This document shows, one piece after another, positions 48,142-60,627 of a DNA stretch of 64,000 bases (position 1 is its first letter; every line of letters starts with the position of its first letter). Source of the stretch: Dipylidium caninum (taxonomy: Eukaryota; Platyhelminthes; Cestoda; Cyclophyllidea; Dipylidiidae); assembly GCA_017562135.1 (NCBI GenBank), contig QEYB01001088.1:61427-125426 (forward strand), written 5' to 3'. Both the position numbers and the translations under genes were made by a program. The notes beneath the pieces were generated by a model, which had not been told where the DNA came from, did no database searches, and saw only the letters and a program-made list of their open reading frames with translations.

Positions 48142-49376
48142 TCAACGGCCACTCTCGTCTCGCTCGTCCGAATGCATTTCGCATTCAAAATAGCTTAATT
48201 TCCTTCGCAACTCGTATTTCGACTACATTATTTTGGAGTCAGACCAACTTTCCTTCTTCTCCCTATGGTTTGTTTGCATCGTAGCACTATCTTGACGCGT
48301 TTCTCCTACTTGACACTCATTCGGTGTTGTGTAGTGCAGGAGCTGGGCTTTCTACCAGCAATGAATTCCTTTGGCTAGTTAGCATAGGAAATTTCTTGAA
48401 GAACTCGTCCTGCCCATTCTCCCGAGTTGATTATTGGTGTAGTCAGTCAGCGTGAATATCAGTCGCGTGTCTGGAAGGCTCAATGACCCAACCTAGAGAT
48501 ATAGCACGATAGCAGAACTCGCCGCTTCCACAACATCTCATCCGACATGAGGTGTGAATATGATCAGGAAGTCAGATTACCACCATTCCATGTTCATTAT
48601 CGGCCTCAGGCTCGACCATCTTGTGGCATACGTGGGGCGATTCGCACGTATATAGCTCAAGTTAGCGTGTGTAGGTGCGTGCGAGGCTCTTCCTTCCCTG
48701 CCTGGTAGACGTGGAGTGAGGGAGTGGGGCGGACGAGATGGACGAGAACGCGGAACTTCAATGGCTTGGGGATTACACACGCAGGAGGTCATCTTAGTGG
48801 CGCGCTGACCGGTGGCAAGCTCAATGACTGCTGGGATCGAGGTGGAGTGTCGGCGGGTTTTACTTTAACCTTACATCCGGTGTCACGGTACTGACACATT
48901 GGCGTGCTGGTGACCGAAATGACAGTTAGAGGAAAGGCGTCGACGGTGAGATGTATGTATATGGTTGGGAGTGAGCTGGGGCGGCAGTGTACAAGATGGG
49001 TAGCTTGACTCGATGCGGTCCACTTGATCTATTCGCCTCACTGGTGGACCAAGTAGGGTGGAAGCGGTATTGGCTGGCACTATGGCTCCGTAACTGTTGA
49101 GTCGGTTAATCAGTCTGAGCCGAGAGCGAGGAACACGCGAAATAATAATCACCAACTGACTGAATGAATGCGCACTCGCTTCTGGGTAGTTATGTGGGAA
49201 AGATTTGGTGGGAACTAAAGTATCCATACCCCCTTTATGCGCACGCAGTAATGAAGGAGGAGATAGAGATGGTCAACGTTAGTGTTTTATTGGAATGTGC
49301 TTTGTGCAAAGAATACCTCCGCCAGAGATGCAGAATGCATGCCGAAAGAACTGGTGCTGCCTGTATTTTGCGATTG
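48142..49376. other. convergent A4/B3 3' region
   Basis: Homologous to the A1/B1 spacer but diverged by many substitutions. Minus-strand AATAAA at 49,291-49,286 serves B3. No gene supported. Confidence 0.6.
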
Positions 49377-51762
49377 TCAATGGCATCCGTATTTATGGTC
49401 GGGAATGGCGTGGGAGCCGGCTACTGGTAGCATCTTACACAGAACCAGAGGCGTTGCTCTTTGTGCGACATCGTTGGGCACTATTGGCCTACACCTGGTG
49501 GATACGTCAGTGGAGTCTCGGGCAAACACATGGCTGAAGGCTTTATGAGGAAGGTGTGAGCAAGGATTGGTGGCGACCTGGGCGCAGATTCTCGGAAGGA
49601 GGTGAGAGTGCGTGGCTGGAGACATTTCGTTGTTGGCGGAGACTTCAGTATAAACTCGAGGAGGACGGTCGGCGCAGGCGTTTGTAGTGGTTTCAGCGTA
49701 GGCTTTGGGAACAACGTCCCCACATGTGAAGGCTGGTGTTTTGGGGCAGACCTTGGCAGCAGCCTCGCCAGCTGGCATAGGAGGGACTTCAGTGCAGGCC
49801 TTGTGAATGTCAGTCCCACATGTGCCTGGCAGTTTGTCAGTGTAAAGCCCAGGGGAGAGATTGCCACAAGTGGTAGTAGAAACCTCTTCGAGGGTTTGAG
49901 AGGGGAGCTGATGACTGAAAGTAAGACGCACGAGTGAATAAATGCCAGGGCCAGCATTTGCTGAGGTGTTGGTACGAACGTCGATGTAAGGTTTAGGCGA
50001 TGCGTCTACACATGGCTTCGGCGCCACTGCATGGTAAATCGCAGAAACGGTATCGACACAGGGAGTGGGAGCAAGTTCTGCGGAGGCAGGGGGTTGCAGC
50101 GCCAGAATAAGGAGCAGAGGAGGCATCTTCATGTACCCTGAGGACCACACTCTCACAAGGTCGAGGACAAACTTTCGAGGAGCACGTTGCAATATTGCCG
50201 TCCACGGCGTTTGAGTAAGTCGCGTTAAATATCGTAGAAGACTCTTCAGCGGAGGAGGCATGCAAAGCCTCGACGCGGACTGGAGGACTCACATCCATAC
50301 AAGCGTCACTGCAGTCGTTTGTGTAGATATGAGAATCGCCATTGTTGCAAGCGCTTGGGGTCACTGCATTGCAAGACTTTGGAGGTGCTTCAACCCTAGA
50401 GGTAGGAGGGACCTGGGTGTAGTTCTTGGAAGTGTCGTTTGTATGGGTGGCTGGGAAGACTTTAACATAGACTTGAGGTGAAACGTCCGCGCAGGCGTCG
50501 GCGCAGACTTTAGAGTAGATGTAAGGATTAACACTGCTACGACTATTTGGCGTAACTTCATTGAGAAACGTGGGGAGTACTTGGGCAGAGGAAGTAGAGG
50601 CGACTCCGTTGCAGCTCTGGGTGGCGACGCTCGGGAACGTGTTGAGACAGACGTGGGGAGTAAAATCTGCACAGGGGATGGAAGCACCTACTGCGTTCAC
50701 TCGGGGGACCATTTCGGCGCCTTTGATGGAACAGTCGACGCTCGGAGGATCTTTCGCACAGCTGTCGGTGCAGGCGTTTGTGTAAGTCGGGGGATTTACA
50801 CCAGCATAGGAAGTGGGGATGACTTCCGAGTAGACCGCAGAACTGACTTCCCGAACTCCGTTAAGGCGTACATTACAGCAGGCTCGAGAAGTAGCGCCCT
50901 CGGAAGGAATGGCAGTGGCCTGTTTGTGAACCCGGGAGGTACTTGTCGTAGTCCTCTCGTAAGAGGCAACATTGACACAGTCGGTTGGAGCGACTTCCGC
51001 GTGAGTACTGAAAGTTGGTACTGAATAGGTGCTGAGATTGACACTAGCGTTGATTCGAGGAGCATTATCTGCGCATAGAGCGAGGGCGACACTCGCACCG
51101 GATCGGAACGCGCATTCCGGAATCCTGTCGGCAAGCTCTTCACTGTAGACTCGAACAGCAACGTCGGTCCAACGAGTAGGGGCAAGGCTGTACGCTCTGT
51201 GAGGTACTGGAGAGGTAATGTCCATGCAGTTAGTGGAGGCTACTTCCGCTTGGACTCGGGGAGTGTATTCAGGAAACGTTTTGACACGGATATGGTCGTT
51301 GGTTTTGGCTGCAATGTACACATAATATTTGCGGTCTTCAGTGTGGAGTCTGATTATTCCATTCACACTGGTGTATGGAATAACTTCTGTGCAGATCTCA
51401 AGGGCGAATCCCTCGGAGGGGTTGGGACAAACTTCACTGCAGTTCGTCGGACTGGTAGACGTCCAGGTGTTAGGCTTACGTTCATCAAACACTGCGCTGG
51501 CGAAATTATCGAGAGTTTTGGAGCGCACATTTGACACCGCCTGTGGTGGGGAAGTTAGTACGCATTCAGGATGGGCCGGGGGAGGGACTCCGACGGGGTT
51601 GCGTTGATGACGTGCCACGACAAAAGGGGAAGAGGGGTTAGCAAAATTTTTAACGAAGTCGTTGGAATAAACGACTGAGGACAAATTAGTGCTTAAAGTA
51701 GGAAACCCCAGAGGCGGAAAGGCAACAAGACCCACCCACGACAAGCTGCTGAAGAAACACAA
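49377..51762 (-). pseudogene. B3: B-family gene lacking promoter and 5' end
   Basis: B-family sequence that aligns with B1/B2 from the codons for VVYSNDFVKNFANPSSP to the end HKYGCH. The first ~70 codons (MPLFLTQLIPV...), the TATA box and block R are absent. Instead, near 51,690 the sequence runs into unrelated DNA that leads to the Hsp70-3 3' flank. A chance Met at 51,762 extends the frame to about 589 codons (to 49,993). A one-base gain in a C run near 50,090 shifts the frame, and the last ~290 codons continue in another frame. The body is open over 1.7 kb and better preserved than B1 or B2. Without a recognisable promoter I call it a truncated gene, although expression from a new promoter cannot be excluded. 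Confidence 0.6.
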
Positions 51763-51859
51763 AATAACAAAAGCCGACCATCATGACTTAGAAAAACACT
51801 CAATTAACGCCCGACGTCCAGCCACATGAAAAACCAGAATCACGTGCACAACGAACGCT

Positions 51860-51865
51860 TTTATT
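51860..51865 (-). terminator. Hsp70-3 poly(A) signal AATAAA
   Basis: Minus-strand AATAAA about 90 bp after the Hsp70-3 stop. Confidence 0.8.
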
Positions 51866-51956
51866 TCACAAACCCAGAAACCGCACCAATAATATTGTGA
51901 ACGGCAAGAGTAGGTACATACAAACACACTACGCATGAAATGCATGCATGACGCCT

Positions 51957-53945
51957 TTAGTCCACCTCCTCTATGGTGGGACCACGACCGCCAGCGCCAG
52001 CATCACCACCCATGCCGCCCGGCATACCTCCCGGCATGCCACCTGGCATACCCCCCGGCATGCCACCTGGCATACCCCCCGGCATGCCACCCGCACCGCC
52101 TGTCGCCTGGTACATCTTCGTAATGATCGGGTTGCACACACTCTCCAACTCCTTCTGTCTGTGCTCGTACTCCTCCTTCTCCGCCTGCTGATTCCCGTCC
52201 AGCCATTTGATGGTCTCCTCACACTTCTCCGTTATCTTCTTCCTGTCGGCCTCCGGTATCTTATCCTTCACCTTCTCGTCCTCCACCGTCGACTTCATGG
52301 TGAAGGCGTAGCTCTCCAAACCATTCTTCGCGGCAACCCGGTCTCTCTGCTTCTCGTCCTCCTGCTTGAACTTCTCCGCGTCATTCACCATCCGCTCTAT
52401 CTCCTCCTTCGACAAACGACCCTTGTCATTGGTGATGGTAATCTTATTCTGCTTCCCTGTCGACTTGTCCACCGCCGACACATTCAGAATGCCATTGGCA
52501 TCAATGTCAAAGGTCACCTCGATCTGGGGCACACCTCGCGGCGCCGGCGGAATACCCGACAACTCGAACTTGCCCAGGAGGTTGTTGTCGCGCGTCATCG
52601 CCCGCTCACCCTCGTACACCTGGATCAACACACCCGGCTGGTTGTCCGAGTACGTGGTAAAGGTCTGCGTCTGCTTCGTTGGAATTGTCGTGTTACGCTT
52701 TATCAGCGCCGTCATCACACCACCCGCCGTCTCCAAACCCAGGGACAGCGGCGCCACATCCAGCAGCAGCAGGTCCTGCACCGCCTCCGACTTGTCCCCA
52801 GTCAAAATCGCTGCCTGCACCGCGGCACCATACGCCACCGCCTCGTCCGGGTTGATCGACTTATTCAACTCGCGACCATTGAAGAAGTCCTGCAGCAACT
52901 TCTGCACCTTCGGGATGCGCGTCGACCCACCCACCAAGACTATCTCGTGCACAGCACCCTTGTCCAGCTTCGCGTCCCGTAGCGCCTTCTCCACCGGGTC
53001 CAACGTGCTGCGGAAGAGGTCCGAACACAACTCCTCAAAACGAGCCCGCGTGATCGAGGTGTAGAAGTCGATGCCCTCCAACAGCGAGTCTATCTCTATG
53101 TTCGCCTGCGCACTCGAGCTCAGCGTCCTCTTCGCCCTCTCACACGCTGTTCTCAGGCGGCGTATAGCCCTCTTGTTCGACGTCAAATCCTTCCCCTTGT
53201 GCTTCCGCTTGAACTCTTCCACAAAGTGATTCACCAGGCGCGAGTCAAAGTCCTCGCCACCCAAGTGCGTGTCACCCGCGGTCGACTTCACCTCGAAGAT
53301 CCCGTCTTCTATCGACAGAATCGACACGTCGAAGGTCCCGCCTCCCAAGTCGAATATCAGCACGTTGCGCTCCTTCCCCACCTTCTTGTCCAAACCGTAC
53401 GCGATGGCCGCCGCCGTCGGCTCGTTGATGATGCGCAACACGTTCATCCCCGATATCGTGCCCGCGTCCTTCGTCGCCTGGCGCTGGCTGTCATTGAAGT
53501 ACGCCGGAACCGTGATCACCGCGTCCGACACCTTCTTACCCAAATACGCCTCCGCTGTCTCCTTCATCTTCGACAGCACCATCGACGAGATCTCCTCCGC
53601 ACTGAACTGCTTCACCTCACCGCGGTGCTCCACCTCGATCTTCGGCTTCCCTCCCGAATTCTTCACCACGAATGGCCAGTGCTTCATGTCCTCCTGCACC
53701 GCCTTGTCGTCGAATCGCCGACCGATCAGACGTTTCGCGTCGAACACCGTGTTGGTGGGATTCATGGCCACCTGGTTCTTCGCCGCATCTCCGATAAGAC
53801 GCTCCGTGTCTGTGAAGGCCACATAACTGGGAGTAGTGCGGTTGCCCTGGTCGTTGGCGATTATCTCCACCTTGCCGTGTTGAAAGACACCCACACAGGA
53901 GAACGTCGTTCCCAAATCAATACCGACTGCCGGCCCCTTCGACAT
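51957..53945 (-). CDS. hsp70: cytosolic Hsp70, copy 3 (intact, 662 aa)
   Basis: Complete intronless stress-type Hsp70, an ATP-driven chaperone of the cytosol and nucleus. The ATPase domain begins [16 protein letters not shown]; phosphate-binding [10 protein letters not shown] is near residue 199 and [14 protein letters not shown] near 335. The interdomain linker [13 protein letters not shown] is followed by the substrate-binding domain, a helical lid, six GGMP units and the EEVD tail that binds TPR and J-domain co-chaperones. Asp10, Lys71, Glu175 and Asp199 (bovine Hsc70 numbering) are kept. It is longer than the usual ~645 residues only because of the GGMP repeats. Two heat-shock elements and a TATA box lie upstream. 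It has NS, EH and GKK where the left-arm copies have NL, EY and GKT. This is the reference copy for judging the other three. Confidence 0.98.
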   Translation of the reverse strand: MSKGPAVGIDLGTTFSCVGVFQHGKVEIIANDQGNRTTPSYVAFTDTERLIGDAAKNQVAMNPTNTVFDAKRLIGRRFDDKAVQEDMKHWPFVVKNSGGKPKIEVEHRGEVKQFSAEEISSMVLSKMKETAEAYLGKKVSDAVITVPAYFNDSQRQATKDAGTISGMNVLRIINEPTAAAIAYGLDKKVGKERNVLIFDLGGGTFDVSILSIEDGIFEVKSTAGDTHLGGEDFDSRLVNHFVEEFKRKHKGKDLTSNKRAIRRLRTACERAKRTLSSSAQANIEIDSLLEGIDFYTSITRARFEELCSDLFRSTLDPVEKALRDAKLDKGAVHEIVLVGGSTRIPKVQKLLQDFFNGRELNKSINPDEAVAYGAAVQAAILTGDKSEAVQDLLLLDVAPLSLGLETAGGVMTALIKRNTTIPTKQTQTFTTYSDNQPGVLIQVYEGERAMTRDNNLLGKFELSGIPPAPRGVPQIEVTFDIDANGILNVSAVDKSTGKQNKITITNDKGRLSKEEIERMVNDAEKFKQEDEKQRDRVAAKNGLESYAFTMKSTVEDEKVKDKIPEADRKKITEKCEETIKWLDGNQQAEKEEYEHRQKELESVCNPIITKMYQATGGAGGMPGGMPGGMPGGMPGGMPGGMPGGMGGDAGAGGRGPTIEEVD

Positions 53946-53995
53946 TGCCTCACCACGATCACGAGCACAACTGGCCTCGCCGCCTCACCATGCCG

Positions 53996-54065
53996 CTTAT
54001 ATTGACCTCACCCGGCACATTCTAGAATGTTTCGCTGGTGCGCGCATTAGCCTAGAATGTTCGCA
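53996..54065 (-). promoter_or_regulatory. Hsp70-3 heat-shock promoter
   Basis: Minus strand: HSE GAACATTCTAGG (54,063-54,052), HSE core TTCTAGAA (54,027-54,020) and TATAAG (54,001-53,996). Confidence 0.9.
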
Positions 54066-55930
54066 CCCAATCAGCGACCTCCATTTAACCATTCTGCCTC
54101 CCAATTGGCCCACCGTCTGGGACGCGGTTAAACAACACGACACACCACGCCACGCCACGCCACGCAGCACGAATACGATGAACGCTCTTCTCTCGAGGCG
54201 CCATTTCCCTGCCTCGGGAAAGTTCGCCCTTCTGTTAATCCTCAACCCACATTCGCACATCCACTACTAACTACCACCACTGCCTTCTGCTGACGGCCCA
54301 TACTTCTTCCAGCCCCGATTGTAGGTGGAGTTAACAGTTTGCTTTTCTGCATTTATCCGACGGAATATGCGCCCATGAGGCCCACATCTGTCCGCGGTCT
54401 ACACGTGGAGCCGCGGTTCACCGATTAGGTGTAAGGCACCCGTTAAAAGGGCTGTCTGCCGGAGGACTTTACACAGTCCGGTGATCGGCGCAGTGCATTG
54501 TCAGAAAACGTACTAGTTACATCGGCAAACCAGCATAATTGTAGTGCAGCGCGAAATAGGTCCTGCCACCTCACCTCTCACTAGTGCCTCGTTTGTTGCA
54601 ATGGTCATCGGTATGGGTCTGATGTTATCTCAGTCAGCAGCGTCTCTCTATTTGAGCGTTAAGCGCAAGTCATTGTTCGACGCTCGCCTGTTGTGGTGCA
54701 ACCTAAATCTCTGGCAGGCGTTTCATGTGTACACCCTCCACGTCGCTAGCTTTTGCGTCAGTCCGTTTTGCACGAACAACAGCCGAGCCTGGTCTTGGCG
54801 AAGTCGCGCTGTGCATGTGCCAGTGAAGACGACGACTGAAATGACATGAGATACGTGTTGAGGGACGGGCGAAAGTGCGATTTGGCCCGGCTCCGTCGTG
54901 TCGACTTCGTGCTCGTGGTGTATCACGCGTCGCAGCATCCACGCATGCTCGGCGTGCATGCACGCGCTCGCAAGGCCGCAACCAGCCGGCTCAAGTCACA
55001 CACCGCATCACGCCGCCCAGTCGTTTGTAACCTCACCGTGGCTTCACGAGGCACGAGGCTATTCCGCTCTGGTCGTGGAATAACCGACTCACGCAACGGG
55101 CATACGAAAGCCCAACGTATAAAAGCACTCGATGCCTGTTCCAACCTCATGAAGCTCGAAAATAGACACTTACCCAAGATCCATTTCCTTGGTGTGCTGC
55201 TGAACCGACACCATTGTTGATGGAAGATTGCTCGAGTCGTTCACTCCTCCACCCACTTCCACTTTGCGCCAAACGATGTCACAAGTAGGTACACAAACGC
55301 ACGAGCTTATCTTCTGGTAGCTGAGGCAGAGGCTCTTCACCATTGGAGGCTTCGCCGGACGTTGGCATTCTGTCTCCACTTGCGGAGGGCATTGGCAACC
55401 AGCTCCGCGTTAAGGAACTGGACTTGGCCCAATTAGGAATTGAGCAAACGACCCAATTGGCCGTACGAAAAACCCCGTTTTTCAGTGTTCCACCACCAGT
55501 CAAACGACCCACTCCACTATTTGAAAAACCATAGTTTATACATTAACGCGGTTGATGTATAGCTCGCGACCTTTTGAACCGGTATGGCTTATGTGTTTTC
55601 TCCTCGTACTGTTCTCAGTTGCTTTAAGTAACTTCTATACGATGGCGAAAAGAGTACTAACCCCTATTTCTGTCCATTTTCAAAATCTTACCTACTAATC
55701 TCACTTTCAGTGATTAAATATAAGTGCGCAGCTCAATTACCATTATTTCTCAGCTATTAGTCTGACTCCTCTTCAAAGCGAGCAAAAGTGGAAAAATTGA
55801 CCATGGTGCAAACTGGCACACGTTGACCCGTAACTAAGTAAGTTTTATAACCAAAAAAAGAATGGATTCATTTGAGCTTAGATTTTTACCTTTACATTGA
55901 TAAAAACCTAAAATAACCCAGTAAATATGC
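54066..55930. other. Hsp70-3 upstream region and Hsp90-like-2 3' flank
   Basis: Mirror of 9,656-11,585. No conserved gene. An outward TATA-like box lies at 55,117-55,124 and a donor-like GTAAGT on the minus strand near 55,175. Open frames of 80-124 codons here are disrupted in the other three Hsp70 upstream regions. Confidence 0.6.
55117..55124 (+). promoter_or_regulatory. TATA-like box pointing away from Hsp70-3
   Basis: GTATAAAA on the plus strand, at the same relative site as in the other Hsp70 upstream regions. The first Met after it opens only 23 codons, and these are not conserved in the left arm. Confidence 0.4.
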
Positions 55931-58079
55931 TTAGTCAAATTCATCCAAAGTACCCTCTCCACCAGCTTGCACGGTTAGAGCGACCTCAGATTCGGCGTCC
56001 ACCCTCTCTTCTTCGTCCTTTTCGGTTACACATTCTGGTACAGAAAAATAAGTCTTAATTAATGAGTGAACCCAATTCGTGTGTTCCCTCGGTTTTGTCA
56101 AGGGTAAACCCGAATCGAGCAAAGCCGCGTTGTAGAGAATAGTAAGAATGTCTCTGGGTATCTTGTCCGGTTTTCTGTCATTAGACAGCATCACTTTGAG
56201 ATTAGTTATTATCGCATTATTCGGGTTGATCTCCAAGTACTTCTTTGCGCAATTGTTAGAAATTGAGTGCGGATTTCGGAGTGCCTGCGCTGATACGATG
56301 CGCTGCATATTGGCGGACCAACCGACGTTAGATGTGACAATGCAACAAGGTGACGTGGTTAGTCTACTGGAGACAAGCACTTCTTCAACTTTATCTACTA
56401 AAATCTCCTTCATTTTCCTGCAAGTTGAGTCAAATTCAGCCACTTTTTTTTCGAAATCTTCCTTCTCAATCTTATCTTTTGGTATTTCGAGATCCAATCT
56501 GGCTACGGACACCAATCTCTTGCCAGAATACTCACCTAGTTCATTCACCACGTATTCGTCCATGGCGTCCGCCATATAGAGCACCTCAAAATCACGTTCC
56601 TTCAATGCTTCGATGAAAACGGAGTGCACAACGCTCTCCATGCTCTCACCAATAACACAGTATATGTTTTGTTGACCCTCCTTCATTCGACAAACGTAAT
56701 TACTCAAACTGATCATCTCCTCACCGCTCTTCGAAGAGAAGTAGCGTAACAGATTAGCGCACCGATGCCGCTTTGCACGATCTTCATAAACGGCAAGTTT
56801 GACATTTCGCATGAAATTACTATAGAAAATATTGTAGATTGACGAATCCTCTGCCATTTCTTCCATCAACTCGATGCACTTCGTCACCAAGTGCTTCCGA
56901 ATTGCCTGTATAATATTCCTCTGATGCAATGCACCGTGATTAGCATTCAAAGTTAGGTCTTCCGAGTCCACAATGCCGAAGATGAAATTTAGGTAGTCAG
57001 GAACTAAGTCCTCGCATTTGTCCGTCACGAATACTCTTTTTGCATAAAGCCTGATGTTGTGAGGACGTCCATTTTTGGCGAAATAATCGAGAAAAGGATG
57101 TCTTGGAACAAATAATAATGCACGAAACGTCACCTCGCCCTTAACCGAGAAATGCTTCACTGCCAAATGTTCATCAAAATCACGACTCATCCAAATATAG
57201 AAATTAGCGTATTCCTCACGACTGATACATGCAGGATCACGCATCCACAGTGGTTGCGATATGTTCAACGTAACCGAATCAGGAACAGGGTCTGAAGTCT
57301 TCCACTCCTCGTAGTTGATGACAGTCCAGATGAGTTCATCGCCCGGGTACAACTTGATCGGATAGTTGACGAACTTGGAGTACTTACACACAGCCTCCTT
57401 GATCGCATGCGGTACTAGAAATTCCGATTCCTCTTTTTTGATGTGTAGTACCACTTTGGTGCCACGAACCAACGTCTCTTCATTGCATGGACGGATTGTA
57501 AAAGAGCCACCAGCTGAAGACTCCCATACATATTGATCATCGCTATCACTCTTAGAGACAACTTGGACCCTATCCGCAACAAGATAGGCCGAGTAGAAAC
57601 CCACACCCAAGGAGCCGATCATGGCCATGCCAGCATCATCATTCAATGTGGCCATGAACGCCTTAGTACCCGAATAGGCTATCGTGCCCAAATTCTGGAC
57701 TAATTCTGCTTTTGTCATCCCAATGCCCGTATCGATGATGGTAAGAGTCCCAGCGGCTTCGTTGGGAATAATCTGTGCGAAAAACCGACAAATGAAAGGT
57801 TATCATATTAAAAGGTCGTACGCGGTAATCTACCAACAATATGTTAATCACCTTGATATACAATTCCGGGTCTGTTTCTTTTGCCGTCGACCCCACACAC
57901 CCCACATAGCGCGCCCTATCCAAGGCATCAGAAGCATTCGCCAGCAGCTCTCTAAGGAATATATCTTTCCTCGAATAAAAAGCATTGATCATAAGGTCCA
58001 GCAGTTGACAAGCATCCGCCTGGAAAGGGAATATCTCTATCTTCTGCTGATCATCATCGTTGGCCACCTGTTCAGACAT
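55931..58079 (-). CDS. divergent Hsp90-like protein, copy 2 (intact, 689 aa, one intron)
   Basis: Intact two-exon gene: exon 1 58,079-57,852 (76 codons), intron 57,851-57,773, exon 2 57,772-55,931 (613 codons plus stop). The N-domain keeps the ATP-site residues: Glu and Asn in [13 protein letters not shown] (yeast Glu33, Asn37) and Asp in [11 protein letters not shown] (Asp79). Three hallmarks are changed. The charged linker is shortened to a few residues around YEEWKTSDP. The catalytic loop NISREMLQQ is NANHGALHQ, so Arg380 is His (codon 56,936-56,938) and Gln384 is His. The protein ends TLDEFD instead of MEEVD. It may bind ATP but hydrolyse it poorly and not use MEEVD-dependent TPR co-chaperones. 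The start has no signal peptide, so it is not an ER GRP94. It lies between two Hsp70 genes in both arms. A paralogue of the window's own Hsp90 is the simplest origin. Confidence 0.92.
57773..57851 (-). other. spliceosomal intron of Hsp90-like-2
   Basis: 79 nt, GTGATTAACA to CGCACAG, phase 0, between LYIK and IIPNEA. Both exon lengths are exact multiples of three with this choice. Confidence 0.95.
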
Positions 58080-58120
58080 TGAGCCACCGAAAAATGGACA
58101 CCACCGGAGAAAATCGATCG

Positions 58121-58135
58121 GAAAAATTTCCAGAA
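58121..58135 (-). promoter_or_regulatory. heat-shock-like element upstream of Hsp90-like-2
   Basis: TTC-TG-GAA core with a third imperfect unit, 42-56 bp before the ATG, conserved with the left arm. A TATATTT stretch lies further up, near 58,234-58,228. Confidence 0.45.
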
Positions 58136-58492
58136 AACTGCCACACCAATCAAATGACAGGATCACCGTTAAGAAGACAGAATTGGTCGATCTGAGTCGC
58201 CATGTCAATCCATCACACTGTTGGAGAAAAATATAGCGCGCCCCTTTTAAGGCGACCAAAGCAGCAACCGCTGGCGGCGATGCCATCACCCGCCCATCGC
58301 ATCCTAACGGATGACCCTTAATGCAAATCAACTATCACAAACAAAGTACACTAGCCACTCTACCACAATCCCCAACGCCAAGAAAACCACTAGTGACACC
58401 GAACTGGACTACCGTAACAAAGTAAAAAGACAAGCATATAACCTCCCACCTTTAACAAAAACAAAACCGGAATCACGTGCACAACGAACGCT

Positions 58493-58498
58493 TTTATT
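58493..58498 (-). terminator. Hsp70-4 poly(A) signal AATAAA
   Basis: Minus-strand AATAAA about 90 bp after the Hsp70-4 stop. Confidence 0.8.
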
Positions 58499-58590
58499 TC
58501 ACAAACCCAGAAACCGCACCAATAATATTGTGAACGGCAAGAGTAGGTACATACAAACACATCTACGCATGAAATGCATGCATGACGCCT

Positions 58591-60577
58591 TTAGTCCACC
58601 TCCTCTATGGTGGGACCACGACCGCCAGCGCCAGCATCACCACCCATGCCGCCCGGCATACCTCCCGGCATGCCACCTGGCATACCCCCCGGCATGCCAC
58701 CCGCACCGCCTGTCGCCTGGTACATCTTCGTAATGATCGGGTTGCACACACTCTCCAACTCCTTCTGTCTGTGCTCGTACTCCTCCTTCTCCGCCTGCTG
58801 ATTCCCGTCCAGCCATTTGATGGTCTCCTCACACTTCTCCGTTATCTTCTTCCTGTCGGCTCCGGTATCTTATCCTTCACCTTCTCGTCCTCCACCGTCG
58901 ACTTCATGGTGAAGGCGTAGCTCTCCAAAAACCATTCTTCGCGGCAACCCGGGTCTCTCTGCTTCTCGTCCTCCTGCTTGAACTTCCCGCGTCATTCACC
59001 ATCCGCTCTATCTCCTCCTTCGACAAAACGACCCTTGTCATTTGGTGATGGTAATCTTATTCTGCTTCCCTGTCGACTTGTCCACCGCCGACCACATTCA
59101 GAATGCCATTGGCATCAATGTCAAAGGTCACCTCGATCTGGGGCACACCTCGCGGCGCCGGCGGAATACCCGACAAACTCGAACTTGCCACAGGAGGTTG
59201 TTGTCGCGCGTCATCGCCCGCTCACCCTCGTACACCTGGATCAACACACCCGGCTGGTTGTCCGAGTACGTGGTAAAGGTCTGCGTCTGCTTCGTTGGAA
59301 TTGTCGTGTTACGCTTTATCAGCCGCCGTCATCACACCACCGCCGCCGTCTCCAAACCCAGGGACAGCGGCGCCACATCCGCAGAGCAGCAGGTCCTGCA
59401 CCGCCTCCGACTTGTCCCCCAGTCAAAATCGCTGCCTGCACCGCGGCACCATACGCCACCGCCTCGTCCGGGTTGATCGACTTATTCAACTCGCGACCAT
59501 TGAAGAAGTCCTGCAGCAACTTCCTGCACCTTCGGGATGCGCGTCGACCCACCCACCAAGACTATCTCGTGCACAAGCACCCTTGTCCAGCTTCGCGTCC
59601 CGTACGCCGCCTTCTCCACCGGGTCCAACGTGCTGCGGAAGAGGTCCGAACACAACTCCTCAAAACGAGCCCGCGTGATCGAGGTGTAGAAGTCCGATGC
59701 CCTCCAACAGCGAGTCTATCTCTATGTTCGCCTGCGCACTCGAGCTCAGCGTCCTCTTCGCCCTCTCACACGCTGTTCTCAGGCGGCGTATAGCCCTCTT
59801 GTTCGACGTCAAATCCTTCCCCTTGTGCTTCCGCTTGAACTCTTCCACAAAGTGATTCACCAGGCGCGAGTCAAAGTCCTCGCCACCCAAGTGCGTGTCA
59901 CCCGCGGTCGACTTCACCTCGAAGATCCCGTCTTCTATCGACAGAATCGACACGTCGAAGGTCCCGCCTCCCAAGTCGAATATCAGCACGTTGCGCTCCT
60001 TCCCCACCTTCTTGTCCAAACCGTACGCGATGGCCGCCGCCGTCGGCTCGTTGATGATGCGCAACACGTTCATCCCCGATATCGTGCCCGCGTCCTTCGT
60101 CGCCTGGCGCTGGCTGTCATTGAAGTACGCCGGAACCGTGATCACCGCGTCCGACACCTTCTTACCCAAATACGCCTCCGCTGTCTCCTTCATCTTCGAC
60201 AGCACCATCGACGAGATCTCCTCCGCACTGAACTGCTTCACCTCACCGCGGTGCTCCACCTCGATCTTCGGCTTCCCTCCCGAATTCTTCACCACGAATG
60301 GCCAGTGCTTCATGTCCTCCTGCACCGCCTTGTCGTCGAATCGCCGACCGATCAAGACGTTTCGCGTCGAACACCGTGTGTTGGTGGGATTCATGGCCAC
60401 CTGGTTCTTCGCCGCATCTCCGATAAGACGCTCCGTGGTCTGTGAAGGCCACATAACTGGGAGTAGTGCGGTTGCCCTGGTCGTTTGGCGATTATCTCCA
60501 CCTTGCCGTGTTGGAAAGACACCCACACAGGAGAACGTCGTTCCCAAATCGATACCGACTGCCGGCCCCTTCGACAT
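58591..60577 (-). CDS. hsp70: cytosolic Hsp70, copy 4 (frameshifted in its 3' half)
   Basis: Start [12 protein letters not shown] at 60,577 and end IEEVD at 58,591. About 300 N-terminal codons are almost continuous, with local shifts near 60,508-60,350. From about 59,695 to 58,860 there are many one-base indels, and the protein matches copy 3 piecewise in all frames. Four GGMP units precede the tail, against six in copy 3. It shares the right-arm residues NS, EH and GKK with copy 3. The heat-shock promoter is intact. The indels are concentrated in one half, which suits poor local read support, but a young pseudogene cannot be ruled out. Confidence 0.9.
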
Positions 60578-60627
60578 TGCCTCACCACGATCACGAGCAC
60601 AACTGGCCTCGCCGCCTCACCATGCCG

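Noticed and set aside
51948..52982. 344-codon open frame on + across Hsp70-3
   Set aside because: It lies antisense to the intact Hsp70-3. Its existence follows from GC-rich third positions, and its Leu/Arg/His-rich product has no family likeness.
55149..55220. Small gene after the outward TATA box (23 codons from MKLENRH)
   Set aside because: The left-arm counterpart is in another frame with a different product, so no coding conservation.
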